A stretch of DNA of 64,000 nt from Firmicutes bacterium UBA5449 (GTDB lineage Bacteria; Bacillota; SHA-98; UBA4971). The notes under the pieces are model-generated. The model was not told the origin of the DNA. It worked only from the letters and a program-made list of their open reading frames with translations, and ran no database searches. Each line of letters opens with the position of its first letter. The first letter of the stretch is position 1. This document shows positions 17,138 through 25,822 of the stretch, piece after piece. The DNA lies in NCBI GenBank assembly GCA_002424305.1, contig DIQZ01000035.1, positions 138,693 through 202,692 of the forward strand. Reading direction: 5' to 3'. The position numbers and the translations under genes are program-made.

Positions 17138-17770
17138 TTATGCATTTTGTGATTTCTTGCTTTTCCTACTGATTACCCAATTCAGCAAGCCTATTAAGAG
17201 TCCCAATGTAATAAACCCGCCAGGTGGAAGGATCACCATGGTTGCAGCCAGACTTTGATCAAAAACACGGATTCCCGGGAATCCGAAATCAGCAAAAGCC
17301 AAGATAGTCCCTGTGCCAAGCAATTCCCTTATGGCGCTTAGCCCACACAGGGCTAAGGTCCATCCCAGTCCCATGCCAAGACCGTCAGCCAATGAATCCG
17401 ATATCCCATGCTGGAATGCAAAAGCTTCCGCCCGTGCAAAAATAATGCAGTTAACTACTATGAGTGGGATGAAGATGCCCAGCACTTCATGGAGACCGGG
17501 TACGAACGCCGCCATGATTAAGTCCACTGTTGTTACGAACGTAGCGATGACTACGACAAAAATGGGTATCCTAATCTTCTCAGGTGTAACCTTCCTGAGA
17601 GCGGATATCATGATATTCGAGCCAACAAGAACAAACGTGGCAGCAAGACCCATACCTATCCCATTGAAGACAGCCAGACTCGTCGCCAAAGTCGGACACA
17701 TCCCCAGAAGCATCCGAAACGTAGGATTCTCTTTGATAATTCCCTTACTGAATTCAGATTTAAAGCTCAT
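17138..17770 (-). CDS. rnfE: Rnf complex membrane subunit RnfE
   Basis: A 210-residue membrane protein with about six helices, inverted-topology paralogue of RnfA. NPTFRMLLGMCPTLATS and IVVNCIIFARAEAFA carry the conserved cysteines that share the intramembrane cluster with RnfA. The ATG overlaps the rnfG stop by four bases, so coupling is likely. Confidence 0.95.
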   Translation of the reverse strand: MSFKSEFSKGIIKENPTFRMLLGMCPTLATSLAVFNGIGMGLAATFVLVGSNIMISALRKVTPEKIRIPIFVVVIATFVTTVDLIMAAFVPGLHEVLGIFIPLIVVNCIIFARAEAFAFQHGISDSLADGLGMGLGWTLALCGLSAIRELLGTGTILAFADFGFPGIRVFDQSLAATMVILPPGGFITLGLLIGLLNWVISRKSKKSQNA

Positions 17771-18366
17771 TTTGCCGGAGCCCCCTTGTCCCTTACAACC
17801 TCAAACAGGCGGAGAGCCTCATCCACCGCATTTGCTATTGCCCTGGAAGAGATGGTAGCGCCTGTAATTGCATCGACCTCTCCACCGTCTTTCTTCACTT
17901 TCACCTGAGTCCCCACGGGAATCCCAACGAACCGCATTTGGAACTTACGGTTCGTGATATTGGCTCCGAGTCCCGGAGTCTCACTATGCTTGACAACAGT
18001 GACACCTGATACTTTGCCATCAGAAGACACACCTACTACAGTCTCAATGGGCCCGCCGTATCCCGACGGAGAACACATGACTGCCAAGCCCACAGGCTCG
18101 CCGTCAGAGTAGCCGGTAAACATCTTATCAGTAGTGGCAAATCGCGGTTTCCCGCCGGGGACTGCAAATTGTACCTCAGAGAGCTCCTGTGTTTCATCTT
18201 GAAATTCATCTGCTTCCGGAATCACATCTCTGAGGGCCTGCTGTAGGCGGATAGTTGCCTGAGCTGCAATGCGATCACTGGTGATCCCGTCAACAAATGC
18301 TAAGACAGCGCCGGCAATTGCACATATTACCAGAAGCACAACACCTAACCGCAATACTTCACGCAA
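17767..18366 (-). CDS. rnfG: Rnf complex FMN-binding subunit RnfG
   Basis: A 199-residue subunit with one N-terminal membrane helix (LGVVLLVICAIAGAVLAFV) and an extracytoplasmic FMN-binding domain. The flavinylation motif is DAITGATISSRA near residue 170, where the Thr of GAT receives FMN from ApbE; apbE is encoded nearby. KHSETPGLGANI is another conserved stretch. The stop and start overlap neighbouring rnfE and rnfD (4 and 8 bases). Confidence 0.94.
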   Translation of the reverse strand: MREVLRLGVVLLVICAIAGAVLAFVDGITSDRIAAQATIRLQQALRDVIPEADEFQDETQELSEVQFAVPGGKPRFATTDKMFTGYSDGEPVGLAVMCSPSGYGGPIETVVGVSSDGKVSGVTVVKHSETPGLGANITNRKFQMRFVGIPVGTQVKVKKDGGEVDAITGATISSRAIANAVDEALRLFEVVRDKGAPAK

Positions 18367-19312
18367 CCCTCTTCACCTCTCCAAACTTCCGTGGTATCGA
18401 ATATCTCTCTATGAGCGCTGTTGCGGCATTCATGATAAGAATTGCATAACATGTGCCTTCAGGATATCCACCATAAAGCCGTATCAAGGCCACAAGGATG
18501 CCACACCCAACCCCATAGATTATCTGGCCTTTGGGCGTCACCGGACTGGTAACATAATCTGTGGCCATAAAAAACGCGCCCAGTAGAAGGCCGCCTGCAA
18601 GTATGTGAAACAGCGGATCCTGCCCAAAAAGCGCTGTGAGTACGGCAACAGTGCCTATGAAGCTAAGTGGAATCCTTAAGTTTATGTGACCGCGATATAT
18701 GAGATACGCAGCACCGATTAGAATAGCAAGGGCTGAAGTCTCACCGATACAACCCGCGACCTGCCCAAAAAATAGGTTAGCGTAAGGCGCCTTGATCCCC
18801 ATATCTTTCATGAGAACCAGGGGAGTCGCAGTGGTGACCGCGTCAAACTCCGGTATCCAAGACGCCTGTATGATTGGCCAGCTCCATTTAGTCATGAACA
18901 CCGGCCACGAAGCCAAGAGAAATGCTCTACCGATAAGCGCCGGGTTGAATATGTTCCGACCTAACCCTCCGAAAACAAATTTTGCTATGGCTACAGAGAA
19001 TATCGCACCTATGGCCCCTGTCCAAAGAGGCAAATCAGGAGGAAGCACAAGAGCAAGTAATAACCCGGTAACAGCTGCACTGTAGTCTCTTACTGTTATG
19101 GGCTTACCACCGAGTCTCTGAAGAGCCGCCTCTGTAATAACTGCTGACCCCACACATACTGCCATCATAGCAAGTGCTCGCAATCGGAAAAACCATACGC
19201 CTGCAAAGCATGCAGGCATGAGCGCTAAGATAACGTCACTCATTATGATAGGAGTTGAGACAGTTGTGTGTTGGTGCGGTGATGATGATACTATGAGTCC
19301 GCTACCTTCCAT
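18359..19312 (-). CDS. rnfD: Rnf complex membrane FMN subunit RnfD
   Basis: A 317-residue polytopic subunit with about nine membrane helices. The covalent FMN site is in FDAVTTATPLVLMK (Thr of TTAT). GGLGRNIFNPALIGRAFLL is typical. It passes electrons between RnfG and the rest of the complex during Na+ or H+ pumping; the coupling ion cannot be read from sequence here. It lies 45 bases after rnfC. Confidence 0.95.
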   Translation of the reverse strand: MEGSGLIVSSSPHQHTTVSTPIIMSDVILALMPACFAGVWFFRLRALAMMAVCVGSAVITEAALQRLGGKPITVRDYSAAVTGLLLALVLPPDLPLWTGAIGAIFSVAIAKFVFGGLGRNIFNPALIGRAFLLASWPVFMTKWSWPIIQASWIPEFDAVTTATPLVLMKDMGIKAPYANLFFGQVAGCIGETSALAILIGAAYLIYRGHINLRIPLSFIGTVAVLTALFGQDPLFHILAGGLLLGAFFMATDYVTSPVTPKGQIIYGVGCGILVALIRLYGGYPEGTCYAILIMNAATALIERYSIPRKFGEVKRVA

Positions 19313-19357
19313 TTCCTAATCCCTCCGAACTCCCACAAACCTTGAACCCTTTGGCCT

Positions 19358-20719
19358 TTAGGCCCGTCTGGCACTCTGACCGGCTCTGATTTCTGCCTTT
19401 GCCAGCCGAATTCCTTGAACTAATCGCCTGTGCGATGGACAAATGAAGCTACAACAGCCACACTCTATACAATCAAGCGCGCCAAATCTCTCACTATCGT
19501 CAAATCTTCCCGCCTCAGCATAACCTGCTATCGAAAGAGGCATCAGGTGCATTGGACACACTTCGACACACTTGCCACATCTTATACATGGAAGAGGTTC
19601 TTCCAGAACTGCTTCGTTTTCTGAAAGAAGCAGTATTCCCGAAGTGCCTTTTGTGATCGGCACATCGGTACTGTGCTGGGCTACACCCATCATCGGCCCA
19701 CCAAGTATTACCTTTTTAGGAGGAATTCGAGTGCCACCGCATGCCTCGATCATGTCTCCTACCGAAGTGCCTATGGGCACTCTAAGATTCTGGGGCTCTC
19801 GCACACAAGTTCCGGTTACAGTAACGACTCGCTTGACAAGCGGCATACTGTCAATAACTGCCTCTTTAACTGCAACCGAAGTCCCCACGTTATTTACTAC
19901 TACACCGACATCCACCGGTAGACCACCTGAAGGCACTTCCCGCCTCAAGATCGCCCAAATCAACTGTTTTTCCGCACCTTGCGGATATTTTACTTCGAGA
20001 GGCACAATTTCGATTTTTGCATCCCCATCCACAGCTTGTCTTAAGGCAGAAATCGCATCAGGCTTATTCTCCTCAATACCGATGACTGCCTGACCCACAT
20101 TTGATGCTTTCATGAGCAATTTTATGCCCCGGACTACGTCCATGGGACGCTCTACCATAAGCCTGTGGTCAGCGGAAAGATAAGGCTCGCATTCTGCACC
20201 ATTTAAGACCAAGGTATCGAAGGTCTTGCCTGCAGGCGGCGTCAGTTTGAAGTACGTTGGAAATGCCGCCCCTCCAAGTCCTACTATACCTGCTTCCCGA
20301 ATAATGCTAATGAGTTCTTCTTTGCCTAACCTATCAGCATTGTCCCGTGGCCTTATGCTTTCGTCCGGAGTGTCAAGGCCGTCAGACTCTATCACAACAC
20401 AAAGACCATCCATACCGCTTGACTGAAGGTGGTTTACAACAGCCTTCACTTTCCCGGAAACGCTGGCATGAACAGGCGCAGTGAGACGCGCTTTGCTATC
20501 CCCTATTTTCTGCCCCACTTTGACTTCATCGCCTGCTTTTACTAAAGGCTCACACGGAGCACCTGTATGCTGGTGAAGAGGGATCACGACCTGTCCCGGA
20601 GAAGGTATATTTTTTATAGGTTTCTTAAACGTTGCATCTTTGTTGTAACGGGGATGGACTCCTCCCTTGAAAGTCCTAAGTGCCATATTTTCCAATACTC
20701 CCCCTTCCGACAATTCCAT
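19358..20719 (-). CDS. rnfC: Rnf complex NADH-binding subunit RnfC
   Basis: A ~453-residue peripheral subunit that reduces NAD+. The N-terminal barrel begins with TFKGGVHPRYNKDAT; the FMN/NADH Rossmann region (GIVGLGGAAFPTYFKL, LNGAECEPYLSADHRLM) is homologous to NuoF. An SLBB region and two [4Fe-4S] motifs (CIRCGKCVEVCP, CIECGCCSFICP) follow. Two starts are possible: ATG 20719, with AGGAG three bases upstream, or ATG 20686, which matches homologues but has GGGAG eleven bases away. First gene of the rnf operon. The 220-base gap before it holds the fhs terminator and presumably the rnf promoter, which I could not place. Confidence 0.94.
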   Translation of the reverse strand: MELSEGGVLENMALRTFKGGVHPRYNKDATFKKPIKNIPSPGQVVIPLHQHTGAPCEPLVKAGDEVKVGQKIGDSKARLTAPVHASVSGKVKAVVNHLQSSGMDGLCVVIESDGLDTPDESIRPRDNADRLGKEELISIIREAGIVGLGGAAFPTYFKLTPPAGKTFDTLVLNGAECEPYLSADHRLMVERPMDVVRGIKLLMKASNVGQAVIGIEENKPDAISALRQAVDGDAKIEIVPLEVKYPQGAEKQLIWAILRREVPSGGLPVDVGVVVNNVGTSVAVKEAVIDSMPLVKRVVTVTGTCVREPQNLRVPIGTSVGDMIEACGGTRIPPKKVILGGPMMGVAQHSTDVPITKGTSGILLLSENEAVLEEPLPCIRCGKCVEVCPMHLMPLSIAGYAEAGRFDDSERFGALDCIECGCCSFICPSHRRLVQGIRLAKAEIRAGQSARRA

Positions 20720-20861
20720 ACTCTCCTACTTGAAAAAAGTTCCTCTGAAATTTGAATAGGCGCAAAGCGCCATAATCCCTATAAGATAATACCACAATTT
20801 ATCGTTCTATGCAGAATACAAACAGATATTGACCTGAAAAAACGCAAACTAGCATGAAAAC

Positions 20862-20890
20862 ACGGGGGCGTCAGATTCTTACGCCCCCGG
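20862..20890 (-). terminator. Rho-independent terminator of the nfn-fhs operon
   Basis: Nine-base arms CGGGGGCGT and ACGCCCCCG around a short loop, followed on the minus strand by TGTTTTC. A second, smaller perfect hairpin (CCGGTCT/AGACCGG, about 20911-20926) precedes it right after the fhs stop. The strong GC stem and T-run make termination of fhs before rnfC likely. Confidence 0.75.
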
Positions 20891-20941
20891 GATTTGTTCC
20901 AGCACACCAATCCGGTCTTTAGACCGGTTGTGGAGTTCCTG

Positions 20942-22639
20942 CTAGAATAAGCCGACAATATTCCCTTCATCGTCAATATCTACATTCTCTGCAGCAGGGT
21001 GTTTGGGAAGGCCGGGCATGGTCATCATCTGTCCGCAAAGTGGCACAATGAAGCCGGCTCCCGCAGCTACTCGCACCTCACGCACAGTAAGCTCCCAATC
21101 AGTGGGCGCCCCTCTTAATGCAGGATCATCAGTTAGGGAGAGCTGTGTCTTTGCTGTACAAATCGGCAGGCCTCCCAGGCCTTGCTTCTCAATGTTTCTG
21201 ATATCCCGCTCCGCCGATCCTGAATAAACAACCCCTTTAGCTCCGTAAATCTCTCGCGCCAACTTCTCAATCTTGTCCTTGACCGGAATATCCAGTTCAT
21301 ATAGGAACCTGAAGTTGGGCTTATCATTCTCCAGAGAACCCAGAACTTCCTGTGCTAGCTCAATGCCACCTTCTCCGCCGCGACCTACCACTTCCGAAAT
21401 GGCGGAGCGAACCCCTAGATCATCACAATGCTTCTTCAAGAACTCCAGTTCTTCCTCATCGTCAGTGGGGAATCTATTGATTGCCACAACGACCGGAAGA
21501 CCGAACTTGTCTCTTACGTTTTCTATGTGTTTATCCAGGTTCACACAGCCTTTTTCCAGCACTGCCAGGTTCGTCTCAGCAAGCCTATCCCTTGGCGCAC
21601 CACCATGATGGTTAAGAGCACGGGCCGACGCCACAATCACAACTACGTCAGGCCTCATGTCAGTTACGCGACAGATTATGTCAAAGAACTTCTCAGCGCC
21701 GAGGTCAGCTGCGAATCCTCCTTCTGTAATAGCATAATCAGCCAGTCTGAGAGCTGTTTCGGTAGCGACTATGCTGTTATTGCCATACGCAATATTCGCA
21801 AAAGGTCCGCAATGCACAAAGGCAGGCTGCCCCTCAAGAGTCTGGACTAAGTTCGGCTTTATCGCTTCCTTCATGATGACTGCCATTGCCCCGACTGCTC
21901 CCAAATCTGCGCAAGTAACGGGCTTCCCGTCATAGGTGTATCCTACAATAAGTCTGGCAAAACGCTCCTTTAGAGCACTTATCGAAGGCGACAATCCGAA
22001 GCACGCCATGATTTCTGATGCCACTGTAATGTCAAAACCACTTTCCATAGGAGTGCCATTGGGCTTCCCTCCGAGGCCAACTACTATGTTACGGAGCTGT
22101 CTGTCGCTGATATCCATAACACGACGCCACGCCACTCGTCTGGGATCGATTCCCAGATCATTGCCTTGATGGATATGGTTTTCAACCATGGCTGCAAGGA
22201 GGTTGTGGGCCGAACCTACCGCATGGATATCCCCGGTGAAATGGAGGTTTATGTCCTCCATAGGAAGCACCTGCGAGTACCCTCCTCCTGCTGCTCCACC
22301 TTTGATACCAAAGGTAGGACCCAGTGACGGCTCTCTCAGAGCAACCATGACGTTCCTGTTCATTTTCCCAAAAGCCTGAGCGAGGCCTACGGCTGTACAG
22401 GTCTTGCCTTCACCTGCCGGTGTAGCAGTTATCGCAGTAGTATAAATGAGTTTCCCATAAGGACGGTCTTTCAACCTTTCGATAGTCTCCAAGCTGACCT
22501 TTGCCATATACTTACCGTAGAATTCAAGATCATCTTCTGTAAGCCCTATGCTTTTCGCGATTTCCAAAATAGGTTTAAGTTTTGCGCCCTGTGCAATCTC
22601 AATATCAGGGGGAATTCTACCGTAAGTCCCTTTTGACAT
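20942..22639 (-). CDS. fhs: Formate-tetrahydrofolate ligase
   Basis: A 565-residue enzyme that makes 10-formyl-tetrahydrofolate from formate, THF and ATP, the second step of the methyl branch of the Wood-Ljungdahl pathway and also a one-carbon source for purines. The P-loop is TPAGEGKT near residues 73-80; REPSLGPTFGIKGGAAGGG, the potassium/THF region FGLPVVVAINRFPTD and PLCGQMMTMPGLPKHPAA are diagnostic. Length is normal. It starts two bases after the nfnB stop, so it is co-transcribed with nfnAB. The enzyme alone does not prove acetogenesis. Confidence 0.97.
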   Translation of the reverse strand: MSKGTYGRIPPDIEIAQGAKLKPILEIAKSIGLTEDDLEFYGKYMAKVSLETIERLKDRPYGKLIYTTAITATPAGEGKTCTAVGLAQAFGKMNRNVMVALREPSLGPTFGIKGGAAGGGYSQVLPMEDINLHFTGDIHAVGSAHNLLAAMVENHIHQGNDLGIDPRRVAWRRVMDISDRQLRNIVVGLGGKPNGTPMESGFDITVASEIMACFGLSPSISALKERFARLIVGYTYDGKPVTCADLGAVGAMAVIMKEAIKPNLVQTLEGQPAFVHCGPFANIAYGNNSIVATETALRLADYAITEGGFAADLGAEKFFDIICRVTDMRPDVVVIVASARALNHHGGAPRDRLAETNLAVLEKGCVNLDKHIENVRDKFGLPVVVAINRFPTDDEEELEFLKKHCDDLGVRSAISEVVGRGGEGGIELAQEVLGSLENDKPNFRFLYELDIPVKDKIEKLAREIYGAKGVVYSGSAERDIRNIEKQGLGGLPICTAKTQLSLTDDPALRGAPTDWELTVREVRVAAGAGFIVPLCGQMMTMPGLPKHPAAENVDIDDEGNIVGLF

Positions 22640-22641
22640 AT

Positions 22642-24063
22642 TTACATACCCCTTCCGTTTTTTCTACGGACATACTCGTCAATCCCATGGGCAGCGCGCT
22701 TGCCTGCACCCATTGCCGCAATCACAGTGGCGGAGCCGGTAACTATGTCGCCGCCTGCGAATATCCCAGGCATGTTCGTCTCACCTGTCTCTTCATTGGC
22801 GATAACGTTCCCACGTCGACCCAGAGCAAGCTCAGGAACGGTCCTAATTAGGAGAGGGTTGGGATTGGTACCGACAGCAGATATTACAGTGTCAACATCT
22901 AAAGTAAATTCTGAATCGGGAATCGGGATCGGTCTTCGCCTCCCGCTGTCGTCCGGTTCACCCAGCTCCATTTGTATGCACTCCATCCCCTTCACCCAGC
23001 CCTTATCGTCTTCGAGGATACGCACTGGATTTGTCAGAAGCTTAAACTCGATTCCTTCTTCCTCTGCATTTTCAACCTCTTCAAGTCTTGCCGGAAGTTC
23101 AGCCCTGGAACGTCTATACACAATGGACACTTTTTCCGCACCGAGCCGCAGCGCTGTTCTGGCAGAGTCCATAGCTACGTTCCCACCGCCGACAACTGCA
23201 ACACGGCCTCCAACCCAGATTGGGGTATCATATTCCGGAAATAGATAGGCCTTCATCAGATTTGCTCTGGTCAAAAACTCATTAGCAGAGTAGACACCAT
23301 TTGCATTCTCTCCGGGAACCCCCAGGAAATAAGGTAAACCTGCACCTGTTCCAAGAAAAACAGCATCAAAGCCTTGAGCGAAAAGTTCATCTAGTGTGAT
23401 TGTTGTACCCACAAGTACATTCAGGCGTACTTCTACGCCTAGTTTCTTTATATATTCCACCTCCTCGTCAACAATAGCTTTAGGAAGACGAAACTCCGGG
23501 ATGCCATATCGAAGCACGCCACCTGTAGCATGCAAAGATTCAAAGAGGACAACCTTGTAACCAAGTCTATTCAGTTCTGCTGCGCATGTTAAACCTGCAG
23601 GACCGGAACCGATAACTGCCACTTTCCCCATGGATAAGTCACGGGATGAGACTCCGGCAAGCGGATCTCCGTGAAGCCTTTCATAATCTGCGCAGAAACG
23701 CTCGAGAGCTCCTATAGCCACAGGCTCGCCTTTCTTACCTAACGTGCATACAGCCTCACATTGGCTTTCCTGAGGGCATACACGTCCACACATAGCAGGG
23801 AGACTGTTTTTTTCCTTAAGTTTTCTTGCTGCCCCTAGAAAATCTCCTTCAGCAACAAGCGCAACAAAGTCCGGAATATCTACGCCGACAGGGCACCCTG
23901 AAACACAAGGTTTTTTCGGACATCCAATACAACGCTTAGCCTCAGCTACTGCAAGTTCAGGCGTATAGCCTAACGCTACCTCTTCGAAGTTTTCAATACG
24001 TTTTCCCGGTGCTTGTTTTGGCATTTCATGTCTTTTTGCTCTTACTTTTGATGACATTTGCAT
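22642..24063 (-). CDS. nfnB: NADPH-binding large subunit of Nfn transhydrogenase (GltA-like)
   Basis: A ~473-residue flavoprotein. An N-terminal cysteine-rich domain binds two [4Fe-4S] clusters (CIGCPKKPCVSGCPVG, CGRVCPQESQCEAVC). Two Rossmann folds for FAD (VAVIGSGPAGLTCAAEL) and NADPH (VAVVGGGNVAMDSARTALRLGA) follow. Together with the next gene upstream it forms NfnAB, which couples NADH and ferredoxin to NADP+ by electron bifurcation. Alone it could be called glutamate synthase small subunit, but the adjacent ferredoxin-NADP reductase-like subunit and absent gltB favour Nfn. The start overlaps nfnA by 22 bases. Confidence 0.9.
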   Translation of the reverse strand: MQMSSKVRAKRHEMPKQAPGKRIENFEEVALGYTPELAVAEAKRCIGCPKKPCVSGCPVGVDIPDFVALVAEGDFLGAARKLKEKNSLPAMCGRVCPQESQCEAVCTLGKKGEPVAIGALERFCADYERLHGDPLAGVSSRDLSMGKVAVIGSGPAGLTCAAELNRLGYKVVLFESLHATGGVLRYGIPEFRLPKAIVDEEVEYIKKLGVEVRLNVLVGTTITLDELFAQGFDAVFLGTGAGLPYFLGVPGENANGVYSANEFLTRANLMKAYLFPEYDTPIWVGGRVAVVGGGNVAMDSARTALRLGAEKVSIVYRRSRAELPARLEEVENAEEEGIEFKLLTNPVRILEDDKGWVKGMECIQMELGEPDDSGRRRPIPIPDSEFTLDVDTVISAVGTNPNPLLIRTVPELALGRRGNVIANEETGETNMPGIFAGGDIVTGSATVIAAMGAGKRAAHGIDEYVRRKNGRGM

Positions 24064-24893
24064 CCCCCCGAGCCCGCCACATAGTGCTCCATGGCAAGCT
24101 TCTCCTCTGCCACAAAACGCCTTTGTCTTGCAATTAGTTCATCAAAATCTACCTTATGACCATCAAATGCAGGACCCTCAACACAAGAGAACATAGTCTT
24201 GCCGTCTACAGTCACTCGGCATGAACCGCACATCCCGGTGCCATCCACCATGATCGCGTTTAAGCTGACAATGGTTTTTACGTCGAATTTGGCAGTAACC
24301 TTTGCGGCTGCCCGCATCATCGGCAACGGCCCTATCACTATCACTTCGTCAGGACGAAGTCCCTTCTCCAACAGATCATCCAAGACCTCAGTGACGAAAC
24401 CTTTGTGTGCAAAGCTTCCGTCATCCGTACTATAGTAAACCTCATCACTTACCTGTTCTATCCTGTCTTTGAAGATCAACATGTCCTTCGTCTGTGCGCC
24501 AATAAGAGATATGACCTTTGTTCCGAGTTTGTGGTAAGCTTTTGCCTCGGGGTATATGGGTGCCACCCCTACGCCTCCTGCCACGCAAACGACACAATCC
24601 AGCTTCTCAATGTCTCGCGGAGTCCCAAGAGGACCGACTATATCCCGAATGGAGTCACCTTCATTCAAAGTCCCCAGTTCAATCGTGCTCTTCCCGACCT
24701 CCTGGAATACCATGGTCAGCAATCCTGTCTTAGGATCGCTGTCTGCAATCGTCAGAGGTATCCGCTCACCTTTTTCATGCATCCTTAGGACGACAAACTG
24801 TCCCGGCCGCGCATGAGCGCATATGTCAGGAGCGTCAACTTCAACCAGCTTGATTTTAGGCGCCAGTATTTCTTTCTTAAGAATTTTATACAT
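24042..24893 (-). CDS. nfnA: Nfn small subunit, ferredoxin-NADP+ reductase-like
   Basis: A ~283-residue NAD(H)- and FAD-binding subunit of NADH-dependent ferredoxin:NADP+ oxidoreductase. It has a flavin-binding barrel (RPGQFVVLRMHEKGERIPLT), a nucleotide-binding fold (VCVAGGVGVAPIYPEAKAY) and a C-terminal [2Fe-2S] motif (MVDGTGMCGSCRVTV plus a later CVEGPAFDGHKVDFDEL). ATG 24893 is chosen because AAGGAGG lies six bases upstream; a longer start at 24917 would begin before this site. It follows rex by 134 bases and overlaps nfnB. Confidence 0.92.
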   Translation of the reverse strand: MYKILKKEILAPKIKLVEVDAPDICAHARPGQFVVLRMHEKGERIPLTIADSDPKTGLLTMVFQEVGKSTIELGTLNEGDSIRDIVGPLGTPRDIEKLDCVVCVAGGVGVAPIYPEAKAYHKLGTKVISLIGAQTKDMLIFKDRIEQVSDEVYYSTDDGSFAHKGFVTEVLDDLLEKGLRPDEVIVIGPLPMMRAAAKVTAKFDVKTIVSLNAIMVDGTGMCGSCRVTVDGKTMFSCVEGPAFDGHKVDFDELIARQRRFVAEEKLAMEHYVAGSGGCKCHQK

Positions 24894-24938
24894 CTCATTC
24901 CTCCTTATCAGCACCATGATATATCTAATATTTGGAAA

Positions 24939-24978
24939 TTAGGCGAGTTCGTCTGAAGGCAATTGTAAATACGCCTAA
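24939..24978 (-). other. Inverted repeat in the rex-nfnA gap
   Basis: Arms TTAGGCG (24939-24945) and CGCCTAA (24972-24978) flank 26 bases in the 134-base gap between rex and nfnA. In the minus-strand transcript this would form a hairpin followed by TTTCC. It might be a weak terminator or leader structure. An imperfect 18-base palindrome next to it (CTAATATTTGGAAATTAG, 24926-24943) could be an operator; neither is proven. Confidence 0.3.
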
Positions 24979-25027
24979 AATAATCATCATATACATTCGA
25001 TAAGACTTCAATGAATCCTCTCAGTAG

Positions 25028-25666
25028 TCAGAGGTAATAGGCCAGATGCATGAGATCTACACTGAGGTCTGTATTGTGAACCCTAACTCCTTCAGGCGCT
25101 TTTAGATGAACAGGCGCGAAGTTGAGCACTGCTTCGATCCCTGCACTAACACACTTATCCATCACCATCTGAGCTGCCTTAGCAGGCACCGCTATGACAA
25201 CCATTCTAAATCCAAGCTCCGGAGCCTTGCTATGGAAGTTATCTATATGGTGTATGTGTACCCCGTTGATACACGTTCCCACTTTTTCAGGACTGGAATC
25301 AAACAAAGCTACCAACCTTAGATGATAGTCTCTTTCCGTGTCATATCTCTCCATGATGTACCTGGCAATTGCATGACCTAAACTGCCTACGCCGATAATT
25401 GCAACCTTTATCTCTTTGTCGAGATTAAGAACTCGTTTAAGTTCGTCCCGCAAAGTCGGAACCTCATAACCAAGCCCCTGCTTGCCGAAGGCCCCGACGA
25501 AGCTGAGATCTTTTCTAACCTGTGCGGGAGTCACACCTGCCAAGTCTCCAAGCTCAAATGAGGAAATTACGTTACTGTATGAATCCTCATAAAGGTTCTC
25601 GAGAACTCGAAGATATATCGGTAGGCGCCTGATAACAACATCGGGAATACTCTGCTTTCCCACCAT
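25028..25666 (-). CDS. rex: Redox-sensing transcriptional repressor Rex
   Basis: A 212-residue repressor that binds TTGTGA-like palindromes and releases them when NADH is high. The N-terminal winged helix contains AVIRRLP-type VVIRRLPIYLRVL and VTPAQVRKDLSFVGAFGKQGLGY; the Rossmann domain shows AIIGVGSLGHAIARY. The C-terminal helix (TDLSVDLMHLAYYL) swaps between dimers. It sits between the hydrogenase operon and nfnAB-fhs, all likely targets. A Rex site is visible upstream of the hydrogenase operon. Confidence 0.95.
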   Translation of the reverse strand: MVGKQSIPDVVIRRLPIYLRVLENLYEDSYSNVISSFELGDLAGVTPAQVRKDLSFVGAFGKQGLGYEVPTLRDELKRVLNLDKEIKVAIIGVGSLGHAIARYIMERYDTERDYHLRLVALFDSSPEKVGTCINGVHIHHIDNFHSKAPELGFRMVVIAVPAKAAQMVMDKCVSAGIEAVLNFAPVHLKAPEGVRVHNTDLSVDLMHLAYYL

Positions 25667-25733
25667 CCTCCCCCTTCACACATACATAACTCTCTAAACG
25701 TTTGTCACATCAGGTTCCCCGATATTTCGCATC

Positions 25734-25771
25734 TTGAGATTGAGCGGCGCCAAAGCACCGCTCAATCTCAA
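25734..25771 (-). terminator. Perfect 14-bp inverted repeat after hydA
   Basis: Arms TTGAGATTGAGCGG (25734-25747) and CCGCTCAATCTCAA (25758-25771) form a perfect hairpin with a 10-base loop, 51 bases beyond the hydA stop and 68 bases before the rex start. There is no T-tract on either strand. It may be a transcript end, a processing or stability element, or an attenuator that lets some hyd transcripts run into rex. Confidence 0.6.
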
Positions 25772-25822
25772 CGTAATCTATCTTTCCACCCACGTCACGA
25801 CATGAGTCATCCTGGTCCACAC

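Noticed and set aside
20739..20753. CodY-box-like sequence AAATTTCAGAGGAAC upstream of rnfC
   Set aside because: Only about ten of fifteen consensus bases match and it lies next to the ribosome binding site, so chance is likely.
24926..24943. Palindrome upstream of nfnA as a Rex operator
   Set aside because: It lacks the TTGTG/CACAA arms; kept only as an unexplained repeat.
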